A DNA stretch of 37,241 bases from Guillardia theta CCMP2712 (taxonomy: Eukaryota; Cryptophyceae; Pyrenomonadales; Geminigeraceae), in assembly GCF_000315625.1 (NCBI RefSeq), contig NW_005434575.1, forward strand, positions 241,208 through 278,448, read 5' to 3'. The notes beneath the pieces were generated by a model, which was given only the letters and a program-made list of their open reading frames with translations, was not told the DNA's origin and searched no databases. The translations under genes were made by a program, and so were the position numbers. Positions 1 to 11,500 of the stretch are shown here, in pieces; position 1 is the first letter of the stretch, and each line of letters starts with the position of its first letter.

Positions 1-142
1 CTCCTCTCCTCTCCTCTCCTCTCCTCTCCTTTCTCTCCTCTCCTCTCCCTCTCCTCCTCTCCACTTCCTCCTCTCTTCCACTCTCCTCTCCTCTCCTCTC
101 CTCTCTTTTCTACTTCCCTCCCCGCTCCTAACGTCCCGCCAG
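1..142 (+). repeat. CT-rich simple sequence inside an intron
   Basis: The stretch is almost entirely CTCCT/CTCTT simple sequence and ends in a plausible 3' splice site (CCCGCCAG at 135-142). It is read as the tail of an intron of the gene whose last exon follows at 143. The upstream part of that gene lies outside the window. Confidence 0.6.
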
Positions 143-319
143 GTTTCCATCCTAAGGCAGGAGCTTGTGGAGACGCACCATCAGCTCACCATGGCACTGG
201 AGCTGCTGGGAGCGAGGGAGGAGGAGCTGGACGATCTCAAGGAGACCATGGCGGAGCAGAAAGAGGTGTTCCGAATGCAGCTAGAGGCAGCGATAGGAGG
301 CAGGCAGGAGGGACAATAA
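143..319 (+). CDS. C-terminal exon of a TMF-like golgin (partial)
   Basis: This is a 59-codon open exon after an AG acceptor, ending in TAA at 317-319. The translation is a charged coiled coil containing ALELLGAREEELDDLKETM followed by EQKEVFRMQLEAA. This resembles the C-terminal end of TMF1 (TATA element modulatory factor), where a short ALELLGE.EE.V.EL..DI..MK motif precedes the terminus. TMF family members are Golgi golgins that bind Rab6-type GTPases. Only the last exon is present, so the assignment rests on about 58 residues and another golgin or coiled-coil protein remains possible. Its stop codon is 71 bp from the stop of the convergent eL21 gene. Confidence 0.55.
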   Translation, partial: VSILRQELVETHHQLTMALELLGAREEELDDLKETMAEQKEVFRMQLEAAIGGRQEGQ

Positions 320-389
320 AGACATGTAAGCAGCAGCTGCTGTTTGTCGTCTTGCCCGAGGAGCTTCTCGCAATGGTTTTATTGGTTCT

Positions 390-1138
390 TTAAGCCAGGA
401 GCTCGTAGGGCACAGCGCACATGGTGTGGACGGGCTGCTTCTTGGCCTTAACGATGTAGCCGGGCTTGGGGTCCTTGGGAAGGCGCTTGAGGATTTCGAT
501 CCTCTCTGGCGGACACGAATGAGTCACAACTGGAGCAGCATGTGGAAGGGGAAGGGGGCAGGCGAGGAGGGGTAAGGTAGGAGGAGGGGGGGACGAGAGA
601 AAGAGGGGAAGGTAGAGGCGCGAGGGAGAAGGGAGAGAGAGCATCAAGAGCGGGGAGAGCAGAGAGACAATAGAGGAGGGGAAGAGAGGCAGGAGGGGAA
701 GCAGAACTCTCAAGGCAGGGCTAGGCAACGAGGATGAGAGGAGAGCAGAGCTCGTAACTCACTTCCTGCTCTCTTGGCCTTGGCCTTGACCTCCTCGTTG
801 TGCTTCACACGGGCCTTGAACTCATCCTGGCACTTGGAGGGCTTCACGTGCTCGATACGAACGTGGATGCGCTTGCTGAGAACACGTCCCTTGACCTGCT
901 TGTTCACCATGACGCCGAGCGCTCTCTTGGTCACGTTCCACACGCGGCCAGTGCGGCCATGGTAGTAGCGGTAGGGCATACCCTTGTGGATAGCTCCGTT
1001 CACCTTGATGTCGACAAAGTCGCCAAGCTTGTAGGTGGTGAGGTAGGTCGACATCGACGGCAGACCCTTCTCTCCAAAGGCCTTCTGGAACATGTCGCGC
1101 GTGTTGCGCCTAACTCCCCTTGCCTTTCCGCACCCCAT
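390..1138 (-). CDS. RPL21: 60S ribosomal protein eL21 (RPL21), two coding exons
   Basis: Exon 1 is 1138-763 and exon 2 is 505-390. The intron has a GTGAGT donor at 762 and an acceptor CCGCCAG, with phase 1 on both sides. The product is 163 aa, close to the usual 160. Exon 1 carries the family signature: a basic N-terminus with [55 protein letters not shown] and [10 protein letters not shown]. Exon 2 ends in VPYELLA, matching the conserved IPYEFMA end. The protein is a structural part of the large ribosomal subunit near the central protuberance. A CTTCTGCAG acceptor lies directly upstream of the ATG, so a 5'UTR intron is likely. Confidence 0.93.
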
Positions 1139-2124
1139 CCTGCAGAAGAATGTGAGCGTGAATGTGAGCGAGGAATGAAGCATGCGTGTATTTGCTCTAT
1201 GTACATCTGCCGCGGCATCGATATACTGCCTCATAATGTCGCCACATACTTAAAGTCCACATAATGTCGCCAACATGCTCTATATACACTTCGCGATAGA
1301 TAGCTTTCGATTCTAAAGACAATCATGTCTTGAATACATAGATAACCAAGTCAGACTGACCCTGATACACCTTTCATACTGCACGTAGACTACCATTACA
1401 TATTCACTCTGCTCCTTTCAACCACTCAGAACTCAGATCTTTTCCTCACAAGACTTCATGAATTCTAAACAGCTGTCTTTGCACTCTCAGAAACAAAGGA
1501 AAAGAAAAAACAAGATGAGCATGCAAGAACAGCAGCACATTGACTGACGTCTCATCGTACATCCCAAGGTCAACATTTCGGCAAGATAGTGGCTGTTCGG
1601 CTTCAAGGTAGGTGAAGGAGAGAAAGATGCTCACAACAGATAGGGGAAACAGATGGAGGAAGGAAGAGCAGGACGAAGGAGCGAGAGGATCATGGCAGCG
1701 ACCATCACTGGGACAGCATGAGCAGCGACCACCCGCAGCAGCGCGTGCATGAGACGGTCGGTGGAGCCCTCGTGCTGCTATTTTTTTTTATCTTTGAAAA
1801 AAGAAGGCGAATCACAGGGATTATCCGAGTAAATCACAGAGATTAAATTGATCCACCCCCACCGGTAAGCAAAGCAGAATTTTGCTTCACAATGACCGGG
1901 GTACATAAGTAAACCCAACATGGTGGTGGGGTCTGGAACAAATATTAGGGGGTATTTCGGAGTAATTTATTGGGTAGGGGTAGTATTCTATTGGTGTGGG
2001 ATACGGTAGGGTAGTCCTCGTTGAATTGTAACGTATAGTAACGGTTTTACCGGCAACGGCAGTCGTAGCCTTGCCTACTGAGGAGTTACTGGCGATGTGC
2101 CCCCGACAAAAATGCGGGGGAGGA

Positions 2125-2410
2125 GCAAAAGAGGGAGCAGGAGCAGGAGCAGGAGCAGCAGGAGCAGCAGGAGCAGCAGGAGCAGCAGGAGCAGCAGGAG
2201 CAGCAGGCGGCAGCAGGAGCAGGAGCAGGCTGAGGGGCAGCCTCGGAGCGGCAGGAGTACCGGGAGAAGGAGAAGCAGGAGCAGGAGCGGGAGGAGCAGC
2301 GGCAGGAGCAGCCTGAGGGCACTCGCGGAAGCAGGAGGAGCAGGAGCAGGAGCAGGCTGAAGAGCAGGAGCAGGAGCAGGGGCAGGAGCAGGGGCAGTAG
2401 GAGCAAGAAT
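2125..2410. repeat. GGAGCA hexamer repeat, imperfect
   Basis: Tandem GGAGCA/GCAGGA units with interruptions. Open frames through it (Gly-Ala, Ser-Arg or poly-Cys/Leu) are products of the repeat. The same hexamer recurs at 4698-4740, 17876-17950, 24234-24345, 27076-27224 and 35404-35595. Confidence 0.9.
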
Positions 2411-2676
2411 AGGAGCAGGGAGCAGGGAGCAGGGGAAGCAGGAGTAGAAGTTTGAAGAGATAAGAAGTGACTAGTCACTGATTTGAGTCAAGAGACGAGG
2501 GTGAGGGCAAGACTGATGAATGGCAAAGAGTGCACTTGAGCTATGGGCACGATCGGGTTGGAGATCAAAAGGAAATTGAAAGGAGGGAGAGGAAGAGAGC
2601 GTTCTGATGTGATGCTCTTGGTGTGGTCACAGGTGAAAGGTGGGGACGGAAGTCTCTCAGCGGGTGAAGAAGAGAG

Positions 2677-2808
<132 letters not shown>

Positions 2809-2926
2809 AGTCAAAGTAACAATTGGTCGATGAGAGGATGGAGCTAGCGGAGTTACTTGTCTTGCTAGGAGAGTCACGCATCTAACTTGCTGTCTGACTT
2901 GAGCTCTTTGATTTGCAGTCGCTGCC

Positions 2927-4679
2927 ATGTCAGGCGTTGTCTACAACTACATCGGAGGCCCGGTCATGGTGAGCTTCACCCAGTCGGCGCCACATCCCTC
3001 TCAGACCCCATTCCCTCCTCCTACGACCTCAGCCATGCCGCAGCGCCTGGTGTACAACAACTCTGACCTGGTTCAGCTGAACCATCCTGCTACTTCTGCT
3101 TCTTACGCAAACTACTACTCCTCCCCCCTCGAGCTCGCGCCCTCTCGTGTCCCTACCTCCATCAACCAGGAAGGGACTGTCAAGGCAGCGGTGACGAGGA
3201 CAGCAGTCAACAACAAGCAGGAGGCGCCCTCATATCTCCGATATAGGAAGAGCCTGCCCTCCAGAGAGGTACTGGGACGTGAAAGAGCTGAGTGGGCTGA
3301 TATCCCGTCGCAGTCCATCACCTCAATATCCAAGACCGACAAGACTAACTCGATCGTGATTGAGGTGGGGAGAAGGAAAAGAGGGAAGGGAGGGGAGGGA
3401 GGGGAGGAAGGTGGAAGAGGAGGTGTTAGTAGTGGAGGAGGAAGCCGTTGTGGATTCGTGCTGACTTGGCTGGAAGGACGAGAAAGGACTGAAGCTGAGG
3501 CTCACGCAGAGCGTCGAGAAGTTTGTGTTAGCTCAATTGATCGATCGAGATGACGTTGATACCCTCATGATGGAGGACCAAGGTCCTGACTGACTTCACT
3601 GGCTCAGGGCAAGACTTTTGTGCTGCACTCTCTGAATGAAAGAGAAATGGTAGCTGAAGTGAGACCTGAAGCCTCCTCCCAGTCGCATTAACTCACTCGG
3701 CTCCTCTGACAGGGAATAGACAGTCTGATCCAGGGCTTGAAAAGATTGGCTTCCAGCTCCTGCCTCCTCCAGCTCTGGGATGGGTCGAGCAAGAGGCGGG
3801 TCGAGCTCAGATTTCCCCTCAAGATCTTCGCGCAGACAGAAGACCCTGACACATCCATCGGCAGCCTCCTCGTGTTTCAATCGCTCCCTGCTGAAGTTGG
3901 CTGCAGATACGGACAACGTGGCCTCGGAAGCTTTCCAGAAAGTTGTCGTCAAGGTTGAGCATCGCTCGAGTCCTCCCTCAAGGCTTCTGACTTCTCCTGT
4001 CAGTCCGCGTTCACCTCGCCCATGGACTCAGAGGTCTTTAGGGAGGGCGACGTCTTGGAAGTGATAGACAAGGCCAAGTTTGAAGGAACGCAGACAAGCT
4101 TGACTGTTGCTCTCGTGACATCTACCTCAGGTTGGTACTATGTCAGGAAGGAAAGCATGAAGAACGAGGCCAACGCCGTCCGCCTCTGCCCCTCCTACAT
4201 CTTCGACTTGTCGGAGTTTGAGATCAGCAAACTGTTCTGCAAGACTTCGTCGGAACCCTTCATGGTGCCTCTCCTCTTGTCCCGCTCACAGCAAGTCAAG
4301 TGAGTCATGAGCTCAGATCCTACAAGGAAGAAGCGATGCCGAGATGGGCGACACAGGCTCCTCCTTTGGTCTGCTCCCCAATCACCACCACCATCTCCTC
4401 CTCCTCCTCCTCCTCCTCCTCCATCACTACTACCATGTCAACCTTGCCCTCCTACCTCCTCCCTCCCCTTTCCTCCTACGAACTTATTCTCTATGTTTGC
4501 CAGATGCTTCCAACGCTCACTTCCCTTCCCCCTTCCTCCCTCAGTCTAGCTCCTCCATGCCGCCTGCCCTCAAGCTCGCGCCCGGATGTCTTGCCTACCG
4601 CGAGAGCGACAGAAGGGAGGATCTGATCCTCGACGGGGTGCTTGAAGGGGAAGGAGGAGTTCTCAGCATCAACTGCTGA
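2927..4679 (+). CDS. Unrecognised protein, six coding exons, about 388 aa
   Basis: I do not recognise the family. The model is 2927-3364, 3477-3554, 3608-3649, 3713-3895, 4004-4294 and 4545-4679, all phase 0 with GT-AG introns; the second acceptor could instead be 3510. An acceptor GATTTGCAG sits just before the ATG. The first about 145 residues are Ser/Pro/Thr/Asn-rich and look disordered (MSGVVYNYIGGPV start). The middle is more ordered (SVEKFVLAQLIDRDD, KTFVLHSLNERE, then LLQLWDGSSKRRVELRFPLKIF). The 4004-4294 exon has a mixed alpha/beta look with FREGDVLEVIDKAKFEG and SGWYYVRKESMKNEANAVRL. No signal peptide or membrane span is visible. The last exon follows a strong polypyrimidine acceptor but its join is the least certain. 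The gene converges on sideroflexin. Confidence 0.6.
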
Positions 4680-4697
4680 GTCAAGCGCCATGCTCAT

Positions 4698-4740
4698 CGT
4701 CTCCTGCTCCTGCTCCTGCTCCTGCTCTCCCCTCCTCTCC
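4698..4740. repeat. Short TCCTGC hexamer tract
   Basis: About five units of GCTCCT/TCCTGC just downstream of the stop at 4679, in the 3' region between convergent genes. This is the reverse complement of the GGAGCA unit found elsewhere in the window. Confidence 0.85.
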
Positions 4741-4960
4741 TCACATCCTCTCTCTGACTACTCCTCTCATATGATCGACGCCCAACTCCCGTAATCATAA
4801 ATGTGCATATGTCTTAAGTTGTATGAAACCCGATGAAACATCAAGATGCGAGACAGCTGGTGCAGGTGCAAGTGAGGACGGGGAGGCAGAGGACTGCAAT
4901 GTATCTGTATTCCAGATGGGGATGCGGCAGAAGACAAGAATAACAAGAAGAGCAGGTATC

Positions 4961-6696
4961 TCACAGCCCTTTGTTGTAGTAGAACGACTTGACGGACGGC
5001 ATGAGCTCCTTCACCTTGGCCTGCAGCTCAGGCTCTAGAGCTTCCAACTTGATTTCAGCTTGTTGAGGAAAGATGGCACAGCACAGCGGAGTTGAGAAGG
5101 TGAGTGCAAACCTGCAAGGGAACGATGAGCAATGCTGTCCAGAGAGCAGAACACAGAGGAGAAGGAGGAGGAGGAGGAGGAGGAGGAGGAGGAGGAGGAG
5201 AGGAAGCAGAATGAGCATGAGCATGAAGAGCAGCACGAGCAGCAGCATGACACGCTCGTACCCGGTGACTAGGATGGTAACAGGGGCAGTAAGGAAGGGG
5301 AAGCGAGTAAGGAGCCCTCGCTTCTCGAGGAACGCCATGACGACGGGGGTCAGACCCATGGAAGGAACCGCCATTAGGACCCTGGAGGGGATCACCTGCA
5401 TGCAGCATGAGATAACTGAACGTCGGCACAACCTCGGCACACGAAGGGGGGAGCGGATCAAGGAAGGAACAAGCGCACTGGGTTTCATACCTGGCTGACG
5501 GCAGCCACAGCAGCATTCTTGCTCTTGCCCAGCTCGTTGCCATCCTTGTCTGCCACCATGATCCCTTCCTTCAGCTCAACTTGTCTCATCAGAGGGATGT
5601 TGACGCAGTTGGCACTGGCCACAGCGATGAGCGGGACAAATCGTCCAATAATCCCCTTGCTCAACGTCGGGCTCCTGGCGATCATCTTGTTCAACCCCAC
5701 CGCCACGACGCAGGAAGACCCAGTGGCGAGGAAGTAAGCCTGCGCCAGCATTTCGTTGGTGATGTTGGAGGAGGCGTTGCGGTTGGTGTAGTTGACGATG
5801 GCGTTGAACGACTGGTTCGCCCACTGCAGCAGGATCTGAGCTGGGTTGGAACGGTACCACACCATCATGGCGCCGGTGATAAGCATGTTGCCAGGGACCT
5901 GGCACGACATCCTGCCGGCAAAGAAGTTCTTCTCGCCTGTCTGCGGGTGAAACGCTGAGTCGTAGAGCTTCTTCGCATGCCAAACTTGCTCCTCAGTGGT
6001 CCCGGCAGGCTCCTTCTTCTCCCTGTAGAGGTCGAGGAGGTTCTTTGCAGCGTCAAGCTCTGCGATGAGATGTGTCAGTCAAGACAGACAACTGCGATCA
6101 GGAGCTGAAGATGCAGTCGCAGCCCTCCACCACACTGACGCTCGAGATGGAGGGTGGAGGAGAACGTGTGTAAGGATCCCAGAGGGAGCAGAAAGGACGG
6201 GTACACGGGACGAAGAGGATACTGACCAGCATTGGACGCCAGAATCGTTCTGGGGTCGGTGACTTCGAAGTAATGCTGTGCTCTTCCCCAGTAAGTCGAC
6301 TGGTCGTATCTTGGCTTGTCAAGATCGATTCGACCTGCGCGGATTTCTGGTCAGTCGGAGCATTCCCCTGGTACATGGCAGGAGCACGAGGACGTGGGAG
6401 AGCACAAGGAGAAGACAACACAGCATGCAGAAGAATGTGCACAGAGTGGGGGCAGATAGTGGCGCTTATACGAGCTTCCTCCACCCCCTCGCCGCAAACT
6501 ACTAATCCGTATCCCTCCTATCGCAATCCTAGGTTTCGACTCTCATATCGCACAGAAGACAACCACAGAGGCGGAGCAAGGAGATCCATCTCTTCCTGCT
6601 CAGCATCTTGTTCTCTTCCTCGCCCTTCCTCCCTCCCCTCCCTCTCATCCTCCTCCTCTCCATCGCCTCAGACTCTGACGTAGGCGCACCTGCCAT
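4961..6696 (-). CDS. SFXN: Sideroflexin (mitochondrial inner-membrane amino-acid carrier), five exons
   Basis: The exons are 6696-6690, 6334-6227, 6059-5491, 5395-5262 and 5111-4961, with phases 1/1/0/2. The sum is 323 codons, so 322 aa, the usual sideroflexin length. Family signatures run in order: [38 protein letters not shown], the HPDTGEK-type motif and its following [24 protein letters not shown], then [20 protein letters not shown]. Exon 4 gives [17 protein letters not shown], and the last exon gives [12 protein letters not shown] and the conserved end YYNKGL. Sideroflexins move serine and related amino acids into mitochondria for one-carbon metabolism and have several membrane helices. 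The first coding exon is only ATGGCAG (7 nt). It is inferred because the downstream frame needs a phase-1 exon; the other exons are secure. Confidence 0.93.
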
Positions 6697-7450
6697 GCTC
6701 CGCTCTTCCTGTCACGTTGGCGTCCTTTCACCCTACCTCTTACCTGGCCTACCCCCGCTTAAAATAAGCACCCCACTTTGATAGCGATTAGAAGACTCTA
6801 AAGTACCGGTATTTTACATCTTTACTGCTTCACTACCCTTCCCAATGTCCACCCACCCGCTGAGATTGTATTCCCCTAAGCCAACTTGAGGGGTGGGGGG
6901 CCATGTCTAATACTAGAAGCCAACCGGTTGTACCAAAACTTTAAGGATATATTTTTAAAAAAGTACCAGAAGGTTGTCTAAAATGACATATTGAACTTGT
7001 AAACACCTAGCATCTGTTTTTAAAACAAGTATCGATCACAATCGGTAGTTATAATAATTATTTATAAAATTTGGAAAACATTTATAAATAATATTCCATA
7101 AACAAGAATCTAACATATCTTGATAGTTTCAAAACAACAAAAAGAATTTGTTCGATGTATTGAAATATACAAGCTTCGTTTTAAGACCAACCATTGATAG
7201 ATTTGATCTCAGTAGATTCAGTACCAGAGGGAATACAGCTCAATACCGCACTAAACATATATCTAATATTAAATACAGGAGAGGTAGCAATCCATCCCTG
7301 CTAATCTGTAGTTGTCTGGTTGTTGGCTTGTGTTCTAAAAATAAGTTGTAAATTTGTACTGATTTCGTTATAATTGGGTTGTAAAAATGATTTCTTTGTG
7401 CCTTTTAAAATCATCATTCATATATCATGTCATATATTGACTAATTGTTT
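6697..7450. other. Divergent intergenic region, with AT-rich island
   Basis: From 6697 to about 6920 the DNA is of mixed composition. From about 6930 to 7450 it is clearly AT-rich, unlike anything else in the window, with runs of TTTATAAAT and TTTTTAAAA. A 67-codon frame at 7148-7351 (+) lacks family resemblance and is not called. The change to GC-rich DNA at about 7455 is abrupt. The island could be a decayed mobile element or inserted organelle-type DNA, but no hallmark was seen. Confidence 0.55.
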
Positions 7451-7870
7451 TTGTCACCGTCTGTGACGGCGGAACTTCGGAGTCCCGGCCCGGCCCTGAG
7501 TGCCACAGTGACTCGCGGGGCCGCGCCGGCTCCCGGCCCGGCCGGGGCGGCAATGGCATCGCCAAGTTGCCCAGACCCCGGGAGTCACATCATGTGACAG
7601 TGTGGCAAATTGAGCCTGGGCCGCGGAGGCCGGGCGACTCGGCGGCCATCGGCCTGATCGGCCGGCGACCCGGCTCGGCCTCCGACTCCGACAAACCCGG
7701 GCCCGGCAGTGACGCGCACTACGGTCACTGGCAAGCGGCCTAAAAATCTTCGGCCCAAGTTTCATCCGATTGGAAGTCCAGCCAGCGCCGGCAGACTCAG
7801 CCAGTGACTCGCGGCCCGACCCGCCGAGCCCGGGGCCGACGAGGCTGGGTCTGAGTGGAGATGAGGGGGC
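7451..7870. other. GC-rich block (CCGGCCCGG-type)
   Basis: About 400 bp packed with CCCGGCCCGG, GGCCGGCG and similar words, ending near 7870. It resembles the blocks at 28545-28990 and 19780-19815. Frames through it are Arg/Pro-rich artefacts. It may be a dispersed repeat or a CpG-island-like promoter element of the divergent SFXN/8569 pair. Confidence 0.5.
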
Positions 7871-7918
7871 CAGGAGATGATTCTTGACTTTGACTAGTGC
7901 ACATCAATGGCGACCATT

Positions 7919-8455
7919 GGGATGAAGAGAAGAGAAGAGAAGAGAAGAGAAGATGAGATGAGATGAGATGAGATGAGATGAGATGAGATGAGATGAGATG
8001 GGATGGGATGGGAAGAGATGAGATGAGAGGAGAGGAGAGGAGAGGAGATGAGATGAGATGAGATGAGATGAGATGAGATGGGAAGAGATCTGATGAGATG
8101 AGATAAGATGAGATAGGAAGAGAAGAGAAGAGAAGAGAAGAGATGAGATGAGATAGGAAGAGAAGAGATGAGATGAGATAAGATGAGACGAAAAGAGAAG
8201 ACAAGAGATAGGAACAGAAGAGAAGAGGAGAGGAGAAGAGAAGAGATTGGACGAGAAGAGAAGAGAAGAGAAGAGACGAGACGAGACGAGACGAGACGAG
8301 AAGAGACGAGAAGAGACGAGAAGAGGAGAGGAGAGGAGAGAAGAGAAGAGAAGAGCCTGAAAGACGAAGCAGAGAAGAGGAGGAGAGAAGAGGAGAGTGG
8401 AGAAGGGAAGAAGAAAAGACGAAGTGAAGAGAGAAAGAGGCAACTAGTAGAGGAG
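7919..8455. repeat. Purine pentamer tract (GAGAT, GAGAA, GACGA)
   Basis: More than 500 bp of purine-only or nearly purine-only pentamers: GAGAT units at 7950-8110, GAAGA units at 8110-8280, then GACGA and GGAGA units up to about 8450. The Ser/Leu frames on the minus strand and Arg/Glu frames on the plus strand are repeat artefacts. It ends about 110 bp before the start codon at 8569. Confidence 0.93.
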
Positions 8456-8568
8456 GGATGAGCAGCATTAAATCTCCTGATTTCAGTACTCTCAGCAGAG
8501 TGTTGACTGGTAGACGCGCTCATGGTTGTGGTTGGTTGCAGGTATGAAGAAGGAAGAGGATTGAAGCC

Positions 8569-11500
8569 ATGAGAGGTCTTGCGGTCCTCGCATACGCGTC
8601 GCTCCTTCAGCTTGCATGGCTCGTGCTCCTGGCGCAAGGGTTGAGCTGCCCAGCAGGCAGCGAACCCCTCCTCTCCTCGGAGTTGGTGCAGCTAGTCAAA
8701 GAGTGCAACCTGACGTCGCAGTCACCCTGCTCTCTGCATTTCCCAGCTCTGACCTTGTCCGACACCTCCGAGCTCAACGTCTCCATCTACATTTCCCCGC
8801 ATAACGCCAGTGGTTACTTCCTCGCTGCCTCCTTTTCCATGTTCGCCTTCACCGAGAAGCTGTCTCGCGACTACCTCGGGAGCAACTGCACTGAGTTTGA
8901 CGTCTACACGTGGATCACCAAGACTTCTGACATTGCGCCCAACTCAGAGTTGAGCATAAGGATCAACGGGTCGAGCAGCAACACAAGCTCCTGCCCCTCC
9001 CTCCTTGCACGAGTTCAAGTCAGCTACACGCCTGCCTGCCGCCCCTGCGCCCAAGGGAGCTATGCCGGCGTGAATTCCTCATCCTGCGAAGCTTGTCCTG
9101 CCCTATCTACCTCCCCCGGCGGCAGTATTGCGCTAGACAACTGTACCTGCCAGGCAGGATACACGGGCAAAAACATCAGCGACTGCCAGGGTTGCCCGGC
9201 AGGACAGTTCAAGGGCTTGATGGGCTTCCAGGCCTGTGATGACTGCCCCGTGGGAACCTACTCGCAGCTGGAGGGCAGCTCGGCGTGTACCAACTGCCCG
9301 ATGGGGATGACGTCGGTGGGAGGCACCAGCAGCTGCATCTGTGCTGGGGGTTACGTGTTTGAAGCTGCCTTCCGATGCTTTCCTTGTCCAGCAGGCTCGT
9401 TCAAGAACGCGACGGGCAATGGAACGTGCTCGGTCTGCGGGGACGGCACTTATGCCTCCAGCAACGGGACGGTCGTCTGTCTCTCCTGCCCCAAGGGATC
9501 GTACCGAGAGAAACCCCCCCAACTACACGGAGACGGACGCAGTGAACTGTCAGGACTGCTTCCCACACAGCTCGACGGCTGCAATGGGGAGCTTAACGAT
9601 CGACTCTTGCAAGTGTGTGCCAGGGTACAAGCAGGACGGGTACTCCTGCTCAGCTTGTCCTGCCCTCACCTTCACCTCTCAGCCTGGCATGACGACCTGT
9701 GCGCCGTGTGACCCCGGTTACTTCTCTCACATTGCGAGCTCGGAGTGCACGGCCGACGTGGTGGACGTGCTGGTGGAAGTCTTCGTCTCGGGGGACGTGG
9801 ACGCCTTCACGCTCGACCTCCAGAGCAACCTGACGCAGGTTCTCTCCTCCCTGTTCCTCCTCCCCCTCGACCTCGTTTACTTCGTCTCCTCGGCGCTGGT
9901 GGGGGGAACTCAGTCCAACAACCTGGTCGAGCAGGGCAACGTCACAGTCTCCAACGCCTCCAACGCCACTGAATTGTCAAACTCGACCAACTCATCCAAC
10001 ACCACAGATTCCTTCAACTCCTCCGATATATTGTCCACCCCTCCCTCCACAACCCCCTTGCCCTCTTCCTCCTCCTCTCCCGTCGTCAAGGCCACCTGGA
10101 GGGTCATGGCAGCACGCAGCTTCTTCGCATCGTTACTCCAGACCTTCGACCGCCAGCAGTTCCTGCGCGACTTCAACGCGTCTCATGTCCTCAACATCGT
10201 CTTCACCGAGCGGTGTGGAGCAGGCAGGCAGAGGAATGCGACGGGCAGCTGCGAAGCTTGTCCTGTCGGCACCTTCAAGAACGCCTCCGACGACTCCCAG
10301 TGCTTTCCTTGCCGGTCTAACGCGAGCACAGCAGGAGAGGGGGTCATACTAAGCACAGACTGCCTGTGCCTCCCCGGGTACAAGTTCGTGAGTTTCGACT
10401 CTCCCTGCGAGCCTTGCAGTCCGGGCTCCTACTCCAACACCCTTGCCAACCAGGATTGCCAGCTCTGTGCTGCCAACACCTACAACAGCAAGCTGGCGTC
10501 TACCTCCTGCACCGCCTGCCCTCCGAGGTCTGTGTCAGGGGAGGGAAGCCCTTCCATCTCCTCCTGCCTCTGTGTTCCTGGTTACCGTCCGGACTCGACA
10601 GCAAGCTCCTTCTCCTGCAGGATGTGCCCCGTCAACACGTACAAGAACTTCACGGGCAACACAGAGTGCGTGTCCTGCCCGCCGCACTCCGTCTCTTCCA
10701 TGCGCACTGTCGACATCAAGTACTGCCGGTGTGACTTCGGGTATACAGGGCCCAACACCAACTGCACCCCCTGCCCTGCAGGTACAAGGACCCCTCTTGC
10801 GTGCTCAGATGAGAAATAATCTCCTCCCTACCTTACGCTCTTGTCCTTTCACTCGTACTTCTCCATCCTCCTCATCGTCAGATTCCAAACCCTCACGGCC
10901 TCGTGTGCAGGAACTTACAAGGAGTATCCGGGGCCATACCGATGTGAGATCCTCTTTCCGAATACTCCTCATCCAGCACCTCCTCCCTCCCTCCCTCCCT
11001 CCCTCTCCTCCTTCCCTCCCTTCCCTTCCCTTCCATCCCTCCACTCCCTCCCCCTTCCCTCCCTCCTCCCTCCCTCTGCCTCTCATTCTCTGCCTCCCTC
11101 TCCTTTTCTCCTCCTCACTTTTCCTCCTCCTTTTTCTCACCTCTCCTCCCACCTTCTCTCCTTCCCTCCTGACAGCCCTGATCTCCAGGTGAGAAATGCC
11201 CGAGCAACATGTACTCTACCCGGGTTGCCTCCGTCTCTTCTCTCACTTGTACCTCCTGCCCCAACAACACCATCTCGTCGCCTGGGAGCGGATCTATCAA
11301 TCGCTGCGAGTAACGCCTCCTTCCTGCTCTCCCCAGTTACTTTCATGCTCGTCCTCGTCCTCGTCCTTCTGCTCCTCTTCCTTCTACAGCTCCTTGTCAT
11401 CCGTCCTGCTCCTCCCATTCTCCTCCTCCTCCTGTTCTCGTACTCCTAATCGTGCTGCTGCTCCTGCTGCTGCTCCTCCTCTTCATCTTCGTCCTCTTTC

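Noticed and set aside
1660-1785. Short hydrophobic minus-strand frame (HALLRVVAAHAVPVMVAAMI) resembling a membrane anchor
   Set aside because: No start, splice partner or conserved motif; a compositional coincidence cannot be excluded.
4022-4303. A separate small gene starting at the ATG at 4022
   Set aside because: The frame is open upstream to a good acceptor at 4003, and phase-0 introns join it to the exons from 2927.
7148-7351. 67-codon frame in the AT-rich island
   Set aside because: No similarity I recognise and no supporting context; such a frame can occur by chance.
7797-8637. Long minus-strand frames rich in Ser-Ser-Leu-Leu-Phe
   Set aside because: They are translations of the GAGAT/GAGAA pentamer tract in all frames; no start context, domain or codon pattern.
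9499-9552. A 54-nt GT-AG intron (GTACCG...TGTCAG) to explain the frame change in the Cys-rich gene
   Set aside because: The resulting phase puts the downstream exon out of frame, and it would remove conserved module sequence; a one-base indel in the C7 run explains it better.
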